This document shows positions 26,847 to 34,900 of a stretch of DNA of 64,000 nucleotides, in pieces. The position numbers and the translations under genes were made by a program. Within the stretch, counting starts at the first letter, position 1. Every line of letters begins with the position of its first letter. The notes beneath the pieces were generated by a model, which saw only the letters and a program-made list of their open reading frames with translations, was not told the DNA's origin and made no database searches. The DNA is from an uncultured Lachnospiraceae bacterium (GTDB taxonomy: Bacteria > Bacillota > Clostridia > Lachnospirales > Lachnospiraceae), in NCBI GenBank assembly GCA_946554445.1, contig CAMNSD010000022.1, positions 1-64,000 of the forward strand, written 5' to 3'.

Positions 26847-27374
26847 CTACTTTCCCTCCATTGCCTCCCTGAATTTATCTCCAGCAACCGGCTCTCCTGC
26901 GTTCTCACCAAACCTGAAAATGATGCCACCCTTTCCGTCAGATTTATACTCTACAGTCCATGTCTTCCAATTACGTGTGCTCTGTGCCCTGATACCAACC
27001 GGTCGCCCAGAGGGTTTGATCAACCCCGCTGCCTCCATCGCATACCATGCATAATCATCGACTCTTGTATCTCCGTTTAAGGCTCCCCCATAAGAACCCC
27101 CATGCATTCCATCCGGCCGGTTTTCTCTGTCATCCACTGCAAACGCAGTCACTGCCTGCCAATAATCCGGAGGCGGATAACCGCTGTTCGGATCAGTCGC
27201 ATATGTCTCTATTGCCGTCACTATGGCCCTGGCATTTTGCAGGTCGGTTGCATTTCTGGATTTTTCTATATATCTAAAATACTGAGGCGCTAATACCATA
27301 ACTAAAACTGCCATAATTGCAATAACAATAATCAGTTCTACCAGAGAAAAGCCTTTATCGCTCACCTTTTTCAC
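26847..27374 (-). CDS. type IV pilin/pseudopilin-like protein
   Basis: The 175-residue protein has a class III prepilin signal: a short basic leader (MKKVSDKG) followed by FSLVELIIVIAIMAVLVMVL, with the prepilin peptidase cut after Gly and the conserved Glu at +5. A long N-terminal helix and a globular C-terminal domain with GGSYGGALNGDTRVDDYAWY follow, as in type II pseudopilins. No prepilin peptidase, ATPase or platform gene is nearby, so assembly would rely on a system elsewhere. Its promoter shares a 24-bp element with the solute-binding-protein gene promoter. Confidence 0.9.
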   Translation of the reverse strand: MKKVSDKGFSLVELIIVIAIMAVLVMVLAPQYFRYIEKSRNATDLQNARAIVTAIETYATDPNSGYPPPDYWQAVTAFAVDDRENRPDGMHGGSYGGALNGDTRVDDYAWYAMEAAGLIKPSGRPVGIRAQSTRNWKTWTVEYKSDGKGGIIFRFGENAGEPVAGDKFREAMEGK

Positions 27375-27409
27375 CGTTTCCTCCCCCTTTTTTATTTTTC
27401 TTGGGAATT

Positions 27410-27438
27410 ATTGTATCATTCTATTCCGGCTATAAAAA
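27410..27438 (-). promoter_or_regulatory. predicted activator-dependent promoter of the pilin gene
   Basis: TACAAT (27415-27410) lies 17 nt after a poor -35 (TTTTTA). Its -10 begins 33 nt after the 24-bp repeat at 27449-27472, exactly as at the solute-binding-protein gene. GGGGGAGG lies 8-12 nt before the start codon. Confidence 0.5.
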
Positions 27439-27448
27439 GGTGGCTTTT

Positions 27449-27472
27449 TTTCAAAATGGTGTAATATTTTCA
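27449..27472 (-). repeat. 24-bp regulatory repeat, copy A (pilin promoter)
   Basis: Identical over 24 bp and in the same orientation to 34777-34800. It contains an imperfect inverted repeat, TGAAAA on one side and TTTTGA on the other. It ends 75 nt before the pilin start codon. A regulator binding site is the simplest explanation. Confidence 0.75.
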
Positions 27473-27501
27473 CATAATCATGCAAACATACGCTCTTAAG
27501 T

Positions 27502-28848
27502 TTACGCAATCACCACAGTTCCAATCGTATTCTCTCCGACCACAATCTGCGCCATCTGTTCACCCAGACGGACATTCACCTTTATCTCATGGTCAGTCCT
27601 GTTAAGAAGCACCGCCACAATTCTGCCATCCGGATTTATAAACGCTGTTGTCTCCAATTCGTCCGAATAATTACTCTTTCCGATCCGTACCGCCCCGGGT
27701 TTGATGAAGTGCGTAAAATGCCATAAGTAATCCGCTGTATTTCTCCTCATCAATTCCTTTTTCTCTGTGTCAAACAAAAACGGCGCATCGCAATAATTTC
27801 CCACATGATTCGGGCCGCCCTTTTCATCCAGCAAAATATTCCAGTCATAAAAGCCGTTCATGCCATGATTCATATTTCCAATCATATCATGTGCATATTT
27901 TTGTGCGTTTTTCAGAAAATCATCTGCGGAAAACTTACAGTATTCTATGCAGGCCTCCGACAGGATCAGTTTCTTATCCGGAAACCTGTCACGAATCATG
28001 CCAAGCGCGTCAAAATGATCCCCGCTGTACCAGTGGAATGCAATGCCGGCTACCATATGATCCGTTGTTTCATCTATGATCTCGCAGGCTCTCTCGTACA
28101 CCCTCTCTTTGTTATGGTCCCAGATAAAGATCTCCACGTCAGACAGCCCGTTCTCCTGCAGTGCCGGCCACATATAGTCGCGCAAAAACTCCTTCTCCTG
28201 TCTGGCTGTATACACGCAGGAATCCCATGTCTGGACTGCCTTTGGCTCATTCTGCAGACTGATACGTTTGATCAGATAGCCACGCTTTCTGTATTCATTA
28301 ATGTACCTGCAGATATAATCAGCCCACACTTTTCTGTATTCCGGTTTCAGCTCGCCACCATGATTTCTGTCCCCATTTGTCTTCATATATGCCGGTGGAC
28401 TCCAAGGCGTAAGCATAATCTCCAGCCTGCCGCCATACACTCTCTGTGCATCATTTAGCAGAGGCCAGATGTTTTTCTCCACCCGCTCCAATTGAAATCC
28501 TGCAAAAGACTTATCCGCGGCCTCTGTCACTGCCTCATAATGATCTAGGGAAAAATCGCAGCTGTCAATCGGAATCCGTACCATACGATAAGCCATTTTC
28601 TCCATGCCAAAATATTCCTGAAGAAGTTCTTCCTTTTGTTCTTTTCCCATTTGTCCGTATATGTATCCCGCCGACTCAGTAAGCGCTCCACCGAATCCCT
28701 CGAACGTCTGATACGTTACAGAGGGATAGAGATTGAGTAACTCATTCTCCTCCCCGCCATCTGGCTTAAATTCCACTTCGACTTCACGACAGTATCTCTC
28801 ATTTTCCTTATAACAGGTACTGACATAAGTTACTTTCCTCTTTTCCAT
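27502..28848 (-). CDS. GH30 family glycoside hydrolase
   Basis: The 448-residue enzyme without signal peptide has the GH30 pattern: FEGFGGALTESAGYI near the start, an MLTPWSPPAYMKTNG segment, the acid/base Glu in SLQNEPKAVQTWDSC and the nucleophile Glu in KLILSEACIEY, then a C-terminal beta domain. Family members are glucosylceramidases, beta-1,6-glucanases, xylanases or fucosidases. GGAGG is 6 nt before the ATG. It is the last gene of the YesMN/ABC importer cluster, so it probably acts on an oligosaccharide taken up by that importer. Confidence 0.93.
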   Translation of the reverse strand: MEKRKVTYVSTCYKENERYCREVEVEFKPDGGEENELLNLYPSVTYQTFEGFGGALTESAGYIYGQMGKEQKEELLQEYFGMEKMAYRMVRIPIDSCDFSLDHYEAVTEAADKSFAGFQLERVEKNIWPLLNDAQRVYGGRLEIMLTPWSPPAYMKTNGDRNHGGELKPEYRKVWADYICRYINEYRKRGYLIKRISLQNEPKAVQTWDSCVYTARQEKEFLRDYMWPALQENGLSDVEIFIWDHNKERVYERACEIIDETTDHMVAGIAFHWYSGDHFDALGMIRDRFPDKKLILSEACIEYCKFSADDFLKNAQKYAHDMIGNMNHGMNGFYDWNILLDEKGGPNHVGNYCDAPFLFDTEKKELMRRNTADYLWHFTHFIKPGAVRIGKSNYSDELETTAFINPDGRIVAVLLNRTDHEIKVNVRLGEQMAQIVVGENTIGTVVIA

Positions 28849-28863
28849 GCTTTTTCCTCCTTT

Positions 28864-29598
28864 TTATTGATTTAGTTTTCTGTATTCCGAAGGCGTCTGT
28901 CCCTTGATTCTCTTAAACACCTTGGAAAAATATTTTTCATCTTTAAACCCCACCTTATAAGCAATTTCATATGTCTTCAGGTGATTTTGAAGCAAATAAG
29001 CACATGCATGTTCTATGCGGATTTCATTCAGATAATCTATGAATCCTTTGGATAATTGTTTTTGAAAAAGTGTGGAAAGATACCCTGCCGATATACCTAC
29101 CCTCTGTGCCACATCAGCCAGCATCAGATTCTCATAATAATGCTCCTCCACATATTCCTTTGCCAGTCTCACCAGATAGTTTTTCTCTTCTGTCGGTTGG
29201 ATCCTGACCTGCTCCACCGCTCCAAACAATTCATCCGCCGCATGATTTGCCATCTGCAATATGTCAGAGGATCTCACCGGCTTAAGCAGATACTCCTTTG
29301 CCCCAAGCCGCAATGCCTGTTGGCAATATTTGAATTCTTCATAGGCGCTTAATATCATCGTAAAAGGAAGTGCATCCGCACGCTTGGCTTCCTGCATGAC
29401 CTCAATTCCGGTCATCAGAGGCATCTGTACATCCAGAAACATAATATCCGGCTTATCCCGAAGTATAATATCCAGCGCTTCGCGTCCATTGGCGGCAAGA
29501 TATATCTTGTCAAAACGATCTGTATGCAGTTGTATGTATTTGGCAATGCCATTGCGGATCGTATCTTCGTCATCCGCAATCAGTAGCTTGATACTCAT
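28864..29598 (-). CDS. YesN-like response regulator with AraC-type DNA-binding domain
   Basis: The 244-residue protein has a receiver domain (about 1-120) with acidic pocket DDED, phospho-acceptor Asp in MFLDVQMPLMTG and conserved Lys in YLLKPV, and a C-terminal AraC helix-turn-helix pair (about 145-244) with GISAGYLSTLFQKQ and VGFKDEKYFSKVFKRIKG. AAAGGAG precedes the ATG. Its start overlaps the histidine kinase gene by 29 nt. It most likely activates the ABC importer genes; the 24-bp repeat elements are candidate binding sites. Confidence 0.94.
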   Translation of the reverse strand: MSIKLLIADDEDTIRNGIAKYIQLHTDRFDKIYLAANGREALDIILRDKPDIMFLDVQMPLMTGIEVMQEAKRADALPFTMILSAYEEFKYCQQALRLGAKEYLLKPVRSSDILQMANHAADELFGAVEQVRIQPTEEKNYLVRLAKEYVEEHYYENLMLADVAQRVGISAGYLSTLFQKQLSKGFIDYLNEIRIEHACAYLLQNHLKTYEIAYKVGFKDEKYFSKVFKRIKGQTPSEYRKLNQ

Positions 29599-31417
29599 TC
29601 TGTCTGATCTCCTTTAATCCGCAGGGTACAACGATGGTCACTGTAGTACCACAGCCCACCCTGCTCTCGATATGCAATTCATAATTCTCATGATAGATAA
29701 GTTCCAGACGTTCTCTCACATTTCTGATCGCATATCTGCCGATTCGCTGGCTCGCATACTTGCGATTATCCTCCTTATCCCAAATAGCTTCCAACTGTTC
29801 CTCACTCATGCCAACACCGGTATCGGTAATCCGAAAGACCATATTTCTTTCTTCTCTTATCCCCGTTACAGACAGTGAATAACTGCCGCCCGCACTTTCA
29901 AAGCCATGTACGATCGCATTTTCCACAAACGGCTGCAAGATTAACTTTGGAATCTCCTCTTCCAGAATATCCCGTTCCAATGATATCTCATAAGATAATC
30001 GTTTACCAAATCTCATTTTCTGAATGTGCAGATACCGTTCCAGCAGATCTGCTTCCGTCTGTACCGTCACAATACCATCTCCCCTGTTAAGTACAAGGCG
30101 AAACAGTTGCGAGAGTGAAAGAATATCCTCTGCAATCTCGTCATTGTCTGATTCTGTAGCTTTCCAGTACAGGGAATCCAGCGTATTATAAAGAAAATGC
30201 GGATTGATCTGTGCCTGGAGCGTATCCAATTCGCTCTCCCTCTCTCGGATTGCCAGCACATAGTTCTTATCAATCAACTCCCTGATATCGTCCACCATCC
30301 TATTAAAGCAGGCTGAAGCTTCCCCTACCTCATCCTGCGTCATCACGTCTACTTTCTGACTAAAATCTCCCCTCATAAATTTTTCCATTGCAACCCGCAG
30401 TGTATATAACGGTTTGGAAACAAGGTCAGAAACCACCAGCAAAACAGGATATAAACCGAACAAAAAACCAATCAGTAATGCCAGCGGCGCGAAAATAACC
30501 GTATCACTCATATCTTTCCATCCCACCCGCCGTGCGATTTCGTAGACGATCGTTCCCGTCTCTTCATCCTGACACTGATAAATATTATAAACTCCCCATG
30601 TACTCTTTTGTACTCTTCCCCTGTCTGCCTTCTGTGTTTCTTTCCCTGTAACCATTGAGGATAACAGTTCATCCTCAATGGTTCCGCACCGCACCAGTTC
30701 TGCGCCATATTCACTCATGACTACTACGGATTCCTGTCTGCTGCTCAAAGAATTCTCACATATTTCATCAAAAATCTCTGCCGTAGAGCCGATCACCAGA
30801 TACCCCAGCTTGTTCTTCCGCGCCATATCATAAATCTCACGGTACATCACTATTTTATCGTTCTGATTCACTTGATAGGTATCGTTCTGATAACGCCCGA
30901 CTCTCTGCCAGAGAAACTTGCCCTTCTCCTGTACCGCCAGCGCATAGATTGCCTGTTCCCTTACCTGTCCGATATCTCCCAGATAAGAGGACGAACGATC
31001 AATACAGTTTAAATAAGGATTGATTCCGTTCTCCGGATATATGGCAACACTTTTAATCTGTCCGTCTATAGCCACCATATCCTGTATGATCTGCAAAGGT
31101 GCATGGTTTTTCCAAAGTCTTGCATCACGATTCAGTTCCTCTGGCTCATCCGATGTCAATATCTTTTTGATCTCATCATTGATACTGATATATGTACCCA
31201 TCTCCATAATGTTTTTTTGCACCACACTAATACTGTCCGATATATTCCGTACATTCTGAATACAACGGTCTTCCTCGCTTTTCACCGCTGACCGATAATT
31301 GTGGGCAAGGAGAAGAATGCTGATCAGCAGCAAGATGGGTGTGATGACAGCATAACTGTAGAAAACCAGTTTCTGCCGAATACTCAGCTTCATAACCCAA
31401 TCCCTGATCCGTCCCAT
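29570..31417 (-). CDS. YesM-like sensor histidine kinase
   Basis: The 615-residue membrane kinase has TM1 at about 15-37, an extracellular sensor (about 40-300), TM2 (about 302-330), a HAMP domain, and a His_kinase/HATPase unit. The phospho-acceptor His is in QINPHFLYNTLDSLYWKA, the N-box in LQPFVENAIVHG and the G-box in ITDTGVGMSEEQ. This is the class that senses extracellular sugars, often through a binding protein. An in-frame ATG at 31393 is an alternative start. Confidence 0.94.
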   Translation of the reverse strand: MGRIRDWVMKLSIRQKLVFYSYAVITPILLLISILLLAHNYRSAVKSEEDRCIQNVRNISDSISVVQKNIMEMGTYISINDEIKKILTSDEPEELNRDARLWKNHAPLQIIQDMVAIDGQIKSVAIYPENGINPYLNCIDRSSSYLGDIGQVREQAIYALAVQEKGKFLWQRVGRYQNDTYQVNQNDKIVMYREIYDMARKNKLGYLVIGSTAEIFDEICENSLSSRQESVVVMSEYGAELVRCGTIEDELLSSMVTGKETQKADRGRVQKSTWGVYNIYQCQDEETGTIVYEIARRVGWKDMSDTVIFAPLALLIGFLFGLYPVLLVVSDLVSKPLYTLRVAMEKFMRGDFSQKVDVMTQDEVGEASACFNRMVDDIRELIDKNYVLAIRERESELDTLQAQINPHFLYNTLDSLYWKATESDNDEIAEDILSLSQLFRLVLNRGDGIVTVQTEADLLERYLHIQKMRFGKRLSYEISLERDILEEEIPKLILQPFVENAIVHGFESAGGSYSLSVTGIREERNMVFRITDTGVGMSEEQLEAIWDKEDNRKYASQRIGRYAIRNVRERLELIYHENYELHIESRVGCGTTVTIVVPCGLKEIRQNEYQATDCG

Positions 31418-31462
31418 AACATCTTCACACCCTTTGCATTATATATTGAAATCCGCTTTATT

Positions 31463-32299
31463 TTATCCCTTTACGGCTCCCATTGCAACACCCTTCGTAA
31501 TTTGCTTATTTAAAATGATATAAACAATGACAGCCGGTGCCGCCGTTAATGCCATAACCGCAAACTGAACCGCATAGTTGGAAGAATACTCACCGGTAAA
31601 TTCCAATACAGAGAAAGGAAGTGTCTTCCATGTGGGTGTACTCAGGTAAGTACTCGCCATCATAAACTCATTCCAGTTGTTTAAAAAAGTCATAATCGCC
31701 ACTGTTGCGATAGAAGGCTTCAAAAGCGGTGTCACGATCTGAAATACAATCCTGTATATGCCGCATCCGTCCATTACTGCCGCCTCCTCCAGTTCTTTCG
31801 GTAGTGACTGGATAAATCCTGTCATCAAAGACATCCCCTGCGGCATGGAAAACGCCACATATGGAATCAAGAGCGCCCAAAGTGTATCTGTTAAATGCAG
31901 CATGTTATATATCTTATAGTTCGGAAGTAACGTTGCGTGAATCGGAATCATCATTCCCATGACAAGCAGTGTACTCACCAGAGCGCTCATTTTCCATTTC
32001 ATGCGCTGACAGGCAAAAGCTGCCATGATGGATATGATAACGACAAGCACAACTGCAAGCGTATTGATCAGGACACTGTTTCTCAAATAATGCAGAAAGT
32101 TTCCATCCACGAAGGCTTTCACATAATTATCCCAGCGTATTTTCTCCGGAATAATAAGCAGCCCATTCGTAAACATCTCATTGCTGCTGCCAAGTGAAAA
32201 ATCCACAAGCCAGATTAACGGAAACAATTGAATCACCGCGACTGCGATCAGCACAACCCACAAAATCACTTTACCTATATGTATACTATCTTCTTTCAT
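31463..32299 (-). CDS. sugar ABC transporter permease (MalG-like)
   Basis: The 278-residue permease has six predicted helices. The conserved EAA loop reads ELEEAAVMDGCGIYRIVF and contacts the ATPase. It pairs with the upstream permease, 11 nt away. No ATP-binding subunit is encoded nearby, as is common for CUT1 sugar importers in Clostridia that share a MsmK-like ATPase. Confidence 0.94.
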   Translation of the reverse strand: MKEDSIHIGKVILWVVLIAVAVIQLFPLIWLVDFSLGSSNEMFTNGLLIIPEKIRWDNYVKAFVDGNFLHYLRNSVLINTLAVVLVVIISIMAAFACQRMKWKMSALVSTLLVMGMMIPIHATLLPNYKIYNMLHLTDTLWALLIPYVAFSMPQGMSLMTGFIQSLPKELEEAAVMDGCGIYRIVFQIVTPLLKPSIATVAIMTFLNNWNEFMMASTYLSTPTWKTLPFSVLEFTGEYSSNYAVQFAVMALTAAPAVIVYIILNKQITKGVAMGAVKG

Positions 32300-32310
32300 A
32301 CAATCACCTC

Positions 32311-33186
32311 CTACGCTTCCTGCTTATCTTTAAAAATCGTATTCAGCGTCACCGTTGCCAGTACACAGATGATGATAAACACTACACCGATTGCATTACC
32401 ATAGCCGTACTTAAATGCCTTGAATGCCTGCTGGTACAGATAGTTAGCCACAAATTGTGTGCTGTTGTTGGGCCCTCCATTCGTCAAAAGATAAACTGTC
32501 TCCATCTGCTTCAAGGCGGAAATGATCGCCATGGTTACATTGATTTGGATAACAGGTTTCATCATAGGCAGTGTAATCCGCATAAATGTTGTCCACCAGT
32601 TTGCCCCGTCTATAGAAGCCGCTTCATAAAGCACCGGATCGATATTCTTAATTCCAGTATAATAAATCAGCATTCCCCATCCAAAACCATGCCAGATCAG
32701 AACAATCAGCACAGACCATATGGCGTTTTGTTGGGAAAGCCAATTGATTTTCCCCGGATGTCCGAAAGCTTTTGCAATATTATTTAAAAGCCCAAAATCG
32801 GGATTATAGATAAATTTCCAGAGATAGGCGATTACTGCTACAGAGATGACATTTGGTATAAAATAGATGCAGCGGAAAATCCCCTCCGCCTTCCCCTGTA
32901 GCTTATCCAACACTGCTGCGACTAAAATCGCCAACGGATGCTGAATACAGATAAATCCAATGGCTAATAATAGAGAGTTCTTCAAAGATCTGCCAAACGC
33001 ACTGTCATGAAATAAGTTTGCATAGTTGTCAAAGCCAATCAACCTAGCCTCTCCCATACCTGAATAATCCGTAAATCCATAATAAACGCTCAGGCAGATT
33101 GGTGCCAACACCGCAAACAAAAAAACCAGCAATCCCGGTAGCACCAGACTTAAAATCACCGGTTTATTACTATACAATTTCTTCAT
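32311..33186 (-). CDS. sugar ABC transporter permease (MalF-like)
   Basis: The 291-residue permease is counted from the ATG at 33186; a frame start at 33204 overlaps its ribosome binding site region. Six helices are predicted with the EAA loop LYEAASIDGANWWTTFMRIT. It forms the membrane channel of a CUT1 importer with the next gene. A strong hairpin separates it from the solute-binding-protein gene. Confidence 0.93.
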   Translation of the reverse strand: MKKLYSNKPVILSLVLPGLLVFLFAVLAPICLSVYYGFTDYSGMGEARLIGFDNYANLFHDSAFGRSLKNSLLLAIGFICIQHPLAILVAAVLDKLQGKAEGIFRCIYFIPNVISVAVIAYLWKFIYNPDFGLLNNIAKAFGHPGKINWLSQQNAIWSVLIVLIWHGFGWGMLIYYTGIKNIDPVLYEAASIDGANWWTTFMRITLPMMKPVIQINVTMAIISALKQMETVYLLTNGGPNNSTQFVANYLYQQAFKAFKYGYGNAIGVVFIIICVLATVTLNTIFKDKQEA

Positions 33187-33259
33187 AGGAATCTCCTTTC
33201 CCACAGACAGATCCTGTCTGCAATAATAGATGTCTGACAGCCTGATGCTGACAAAATAA

Positions 33260-33296
33260 GAGGGCGCCGCAAAATATATTTCTTTGAAACGCCCTC
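33260..33296 (-). terminator. hairpin between binding-protein and permease genes
   Basis: GAGGGCG and CGCCCTC make a perfect 7-bp stem with a long loop, followed on the minus strand by TTATTTT. Its place after the solute-binding-protein gene suggests partial termination or 3'-end stabilisation giving more binding protein than permease. Confidence 0.6.
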
Positions 33297-33322
33297 TCCC
33301 TGCTCACTTAGTGAATCCGCAT

Positions 33323-34696
33323 TTATTTACATGCAGCACCAATTGCCGCAAGGAAATCATCCACGGATGTAGAACCATTGGATACGCCCTGAATCTCACT
33401 CTCGATAGCAGTCTTGAATGCAGACGGCCCACAGTCATTAATGGGTGTACCGGATATGCTTCCCGCATTTTTCAAGATATCCATAACCTGCTTCTGTAAT
33501 TCCGTCTCACTGCCAGTCAAATATGCCGTCTGATCCTGCGCAGAAAGGCCAACACCATTCTCCCAGCCATATTTGGAGAGTTTGTCAGGCTGATACATGT
33601 AATTCAAGAATTTAATGGCCTCATCTTTTACCTGAGAGTTGGCAGACACAGCATAGCCACCGCCGTTCCATGCTGCAATATCGGATGCCTTACCTTTGCC
33701 ACCGTCTATCGTAGGCATGGTAAACGCACGGATATTATCACGGATTTCTGGCGCAATGTCCTCATTTAAAGCCATGGAACACTCCCAGCTTCCCATGCAG
33801 AACATTGCCGCCTGTCCATTAGTAAACAGATTCATGGCCGTTCCGTAATCCTGAGAATCATATCCTATCTGAAACATACCTGCATCTGCCGATTGTACGA
33901 GAATCTGTGTAGCCTGCTGAATCTCCGGCGCATTAAAATCACCTGCGGCAACCGCCTTGCTGACAATATCCGCATAATCTGTTCCGGCAATCTTTACCAT
34001 AATATCTGTGAGGAAACAAGCCATCGGCCAACCGTCTCCACCGTCCATGGCAACCGGCGTAATCCCTGCCGCCTGAATATCCCCGCAAAGACTCAACAAC
34101 TCCTCGTATGTAGCCGGCACCTTCCATCCATTATCATCAAACATCTTCTGATTATAATAGAAGAGCATAATATCCGTATTTCTCGGCAAACCGTATAGTT
34201 TATCATCTTTCTTAAAACCATCCAAGGATCCGGCAATAAAGCTATAATCCAAATAATCCTCTTCGTTTAACTCAGCCAGGACTCCAGCATCCAAAACTTC
34301 ATCAAGAAAGGAAGGCTGCCCCCAAATACTGACAACGTCCGGCATACCATTCATAGCATAAGCCTTGAATTTTGTCTTATAGGCCTCCTCATCAAGCGCT
34401 TCTACTTCAATCGTTACATTCGGATTGGCATCCATATATTCGTCAATAATCATCTGCTCCACCAGGCCCTGCCCATTCTTACGGTCAGGCAGATTGGAAA
34501 ACAGTTTGATCGTTATCTCCTCGTCAGAAGATGCGCCATCATTCGCAGTACTGTCTGCCTCCACTTTTTCCTGCCCCTTTGTATCGCTCTGTACGCTTTC
34601 CGATGCCGTTTCACTGTCACCTGTACTACCACATCCTACAAGCATTGATACAGTCATTGCCCCTGCGAGTAATGCTGCAGTCCATTTTTTCTTCAT
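33323..34696 (-). CDS. sugar ABC transporter solute-binding lipoprotein
   Basis: The 457-residue family 1 extracellular binding protein has a lipoprotein signal peptide ending in SMLVGC. A Ser/Glu/Thr-rich linker (about 25-60) is followed by the two-lobed fold with DVVSIWGQPSFLDEVLDAG and LYGLPRNTDIMLFYYNQKMF, typical of CUT1 sugar binders. First gene of the importer operon, ahead of two permeases and the YesMN system. It has GGGAGG 8-10 nt before the start. Binding specificity cannot be read; the GH30 neighbour suggests a beta-linked oligosaccharide. Confidence 0.94.
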   Translation of the reverse strand: MKKKWTAALLAGAMTVSMLVGCGSTGDSETASESVQSDTKGQEKVEADSTANDGASSDEEITIKLFSNLPDRKNGQGLVEQMIIDEYMDANPNVTIEVEALDEEAYKTKFKAYAMNGMPDVVSIWGQPSFLDEVLDAGVLAELNEEDYLDYSFIAGSLDGFKKDDKLYGLPRNTDIMLFYYNQKMFDDNGWKVPATYEELLSLCGDIQAAGITPVAMDGGDGWPMACFLTDIMVKIAGTDYADIVSKAVAAGDFNAPEIQQATQILVQSADAGMFQIGYDSQDYGTAMNLFTNGQAAMFCMGSWECSMALNEDIAPEIRDNIRAFTMPTIDGGKGKASDIAAWNGGGYAVSANSQVKDEAIKFLNYMYQPDKLSKYGWENGVGLSAQDQTAYLTGSETELQKQVMDILKNAGSISGTPINDCGPSAFKTAIESEIQGVSNGSTSVDDFLAAIGAACK

Positions 34697-34737
34697 TTCT
34701 TTATCCTCCCGTTATTTCATATATTTTTGACGTTTTT

Positions 34738-34766
34738 ATCTTAGCATCCGTAAAAAACTGTTTACA
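34738..34766 (-). promoter_or_regulatory. predicted activator-dependent promoter of the sugar importer operon
   Basis: TAAGAT (34743-34738) lies 17 nt after a weak -35 (TGTAAA). The -10 begins 33 nt after the 24-bp repeat at 34777-34800. The weak -35 with a fixed upstream element suggests activation by a bound regulator. Confidence 0.5.
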
Positions 34767-34776
34767 GACACCAATC

Positions 34777-34800
34777 TTTCAAAATGGTGTAATATTTTCA
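34777..34800 (-). repeat. 24-bp regulatory repeat, copy B (importer promoter)
   Basis: Identical and same orientation as 27449-27472; ends 81 nt before the solute-binding-protein start codon. I see no other copy in the window. The remaining 100 bp to 34900 show nothing further. Confidence 0.75.
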
Positions 34801-34900
34801 TATAAAACCACTATAACGGGGACTTTCCTATCCAATGATCAAAAAGAGTGCCGCTCAATCACCTGATTTGATAATTTTACGACACTCCATCCCACATCTT

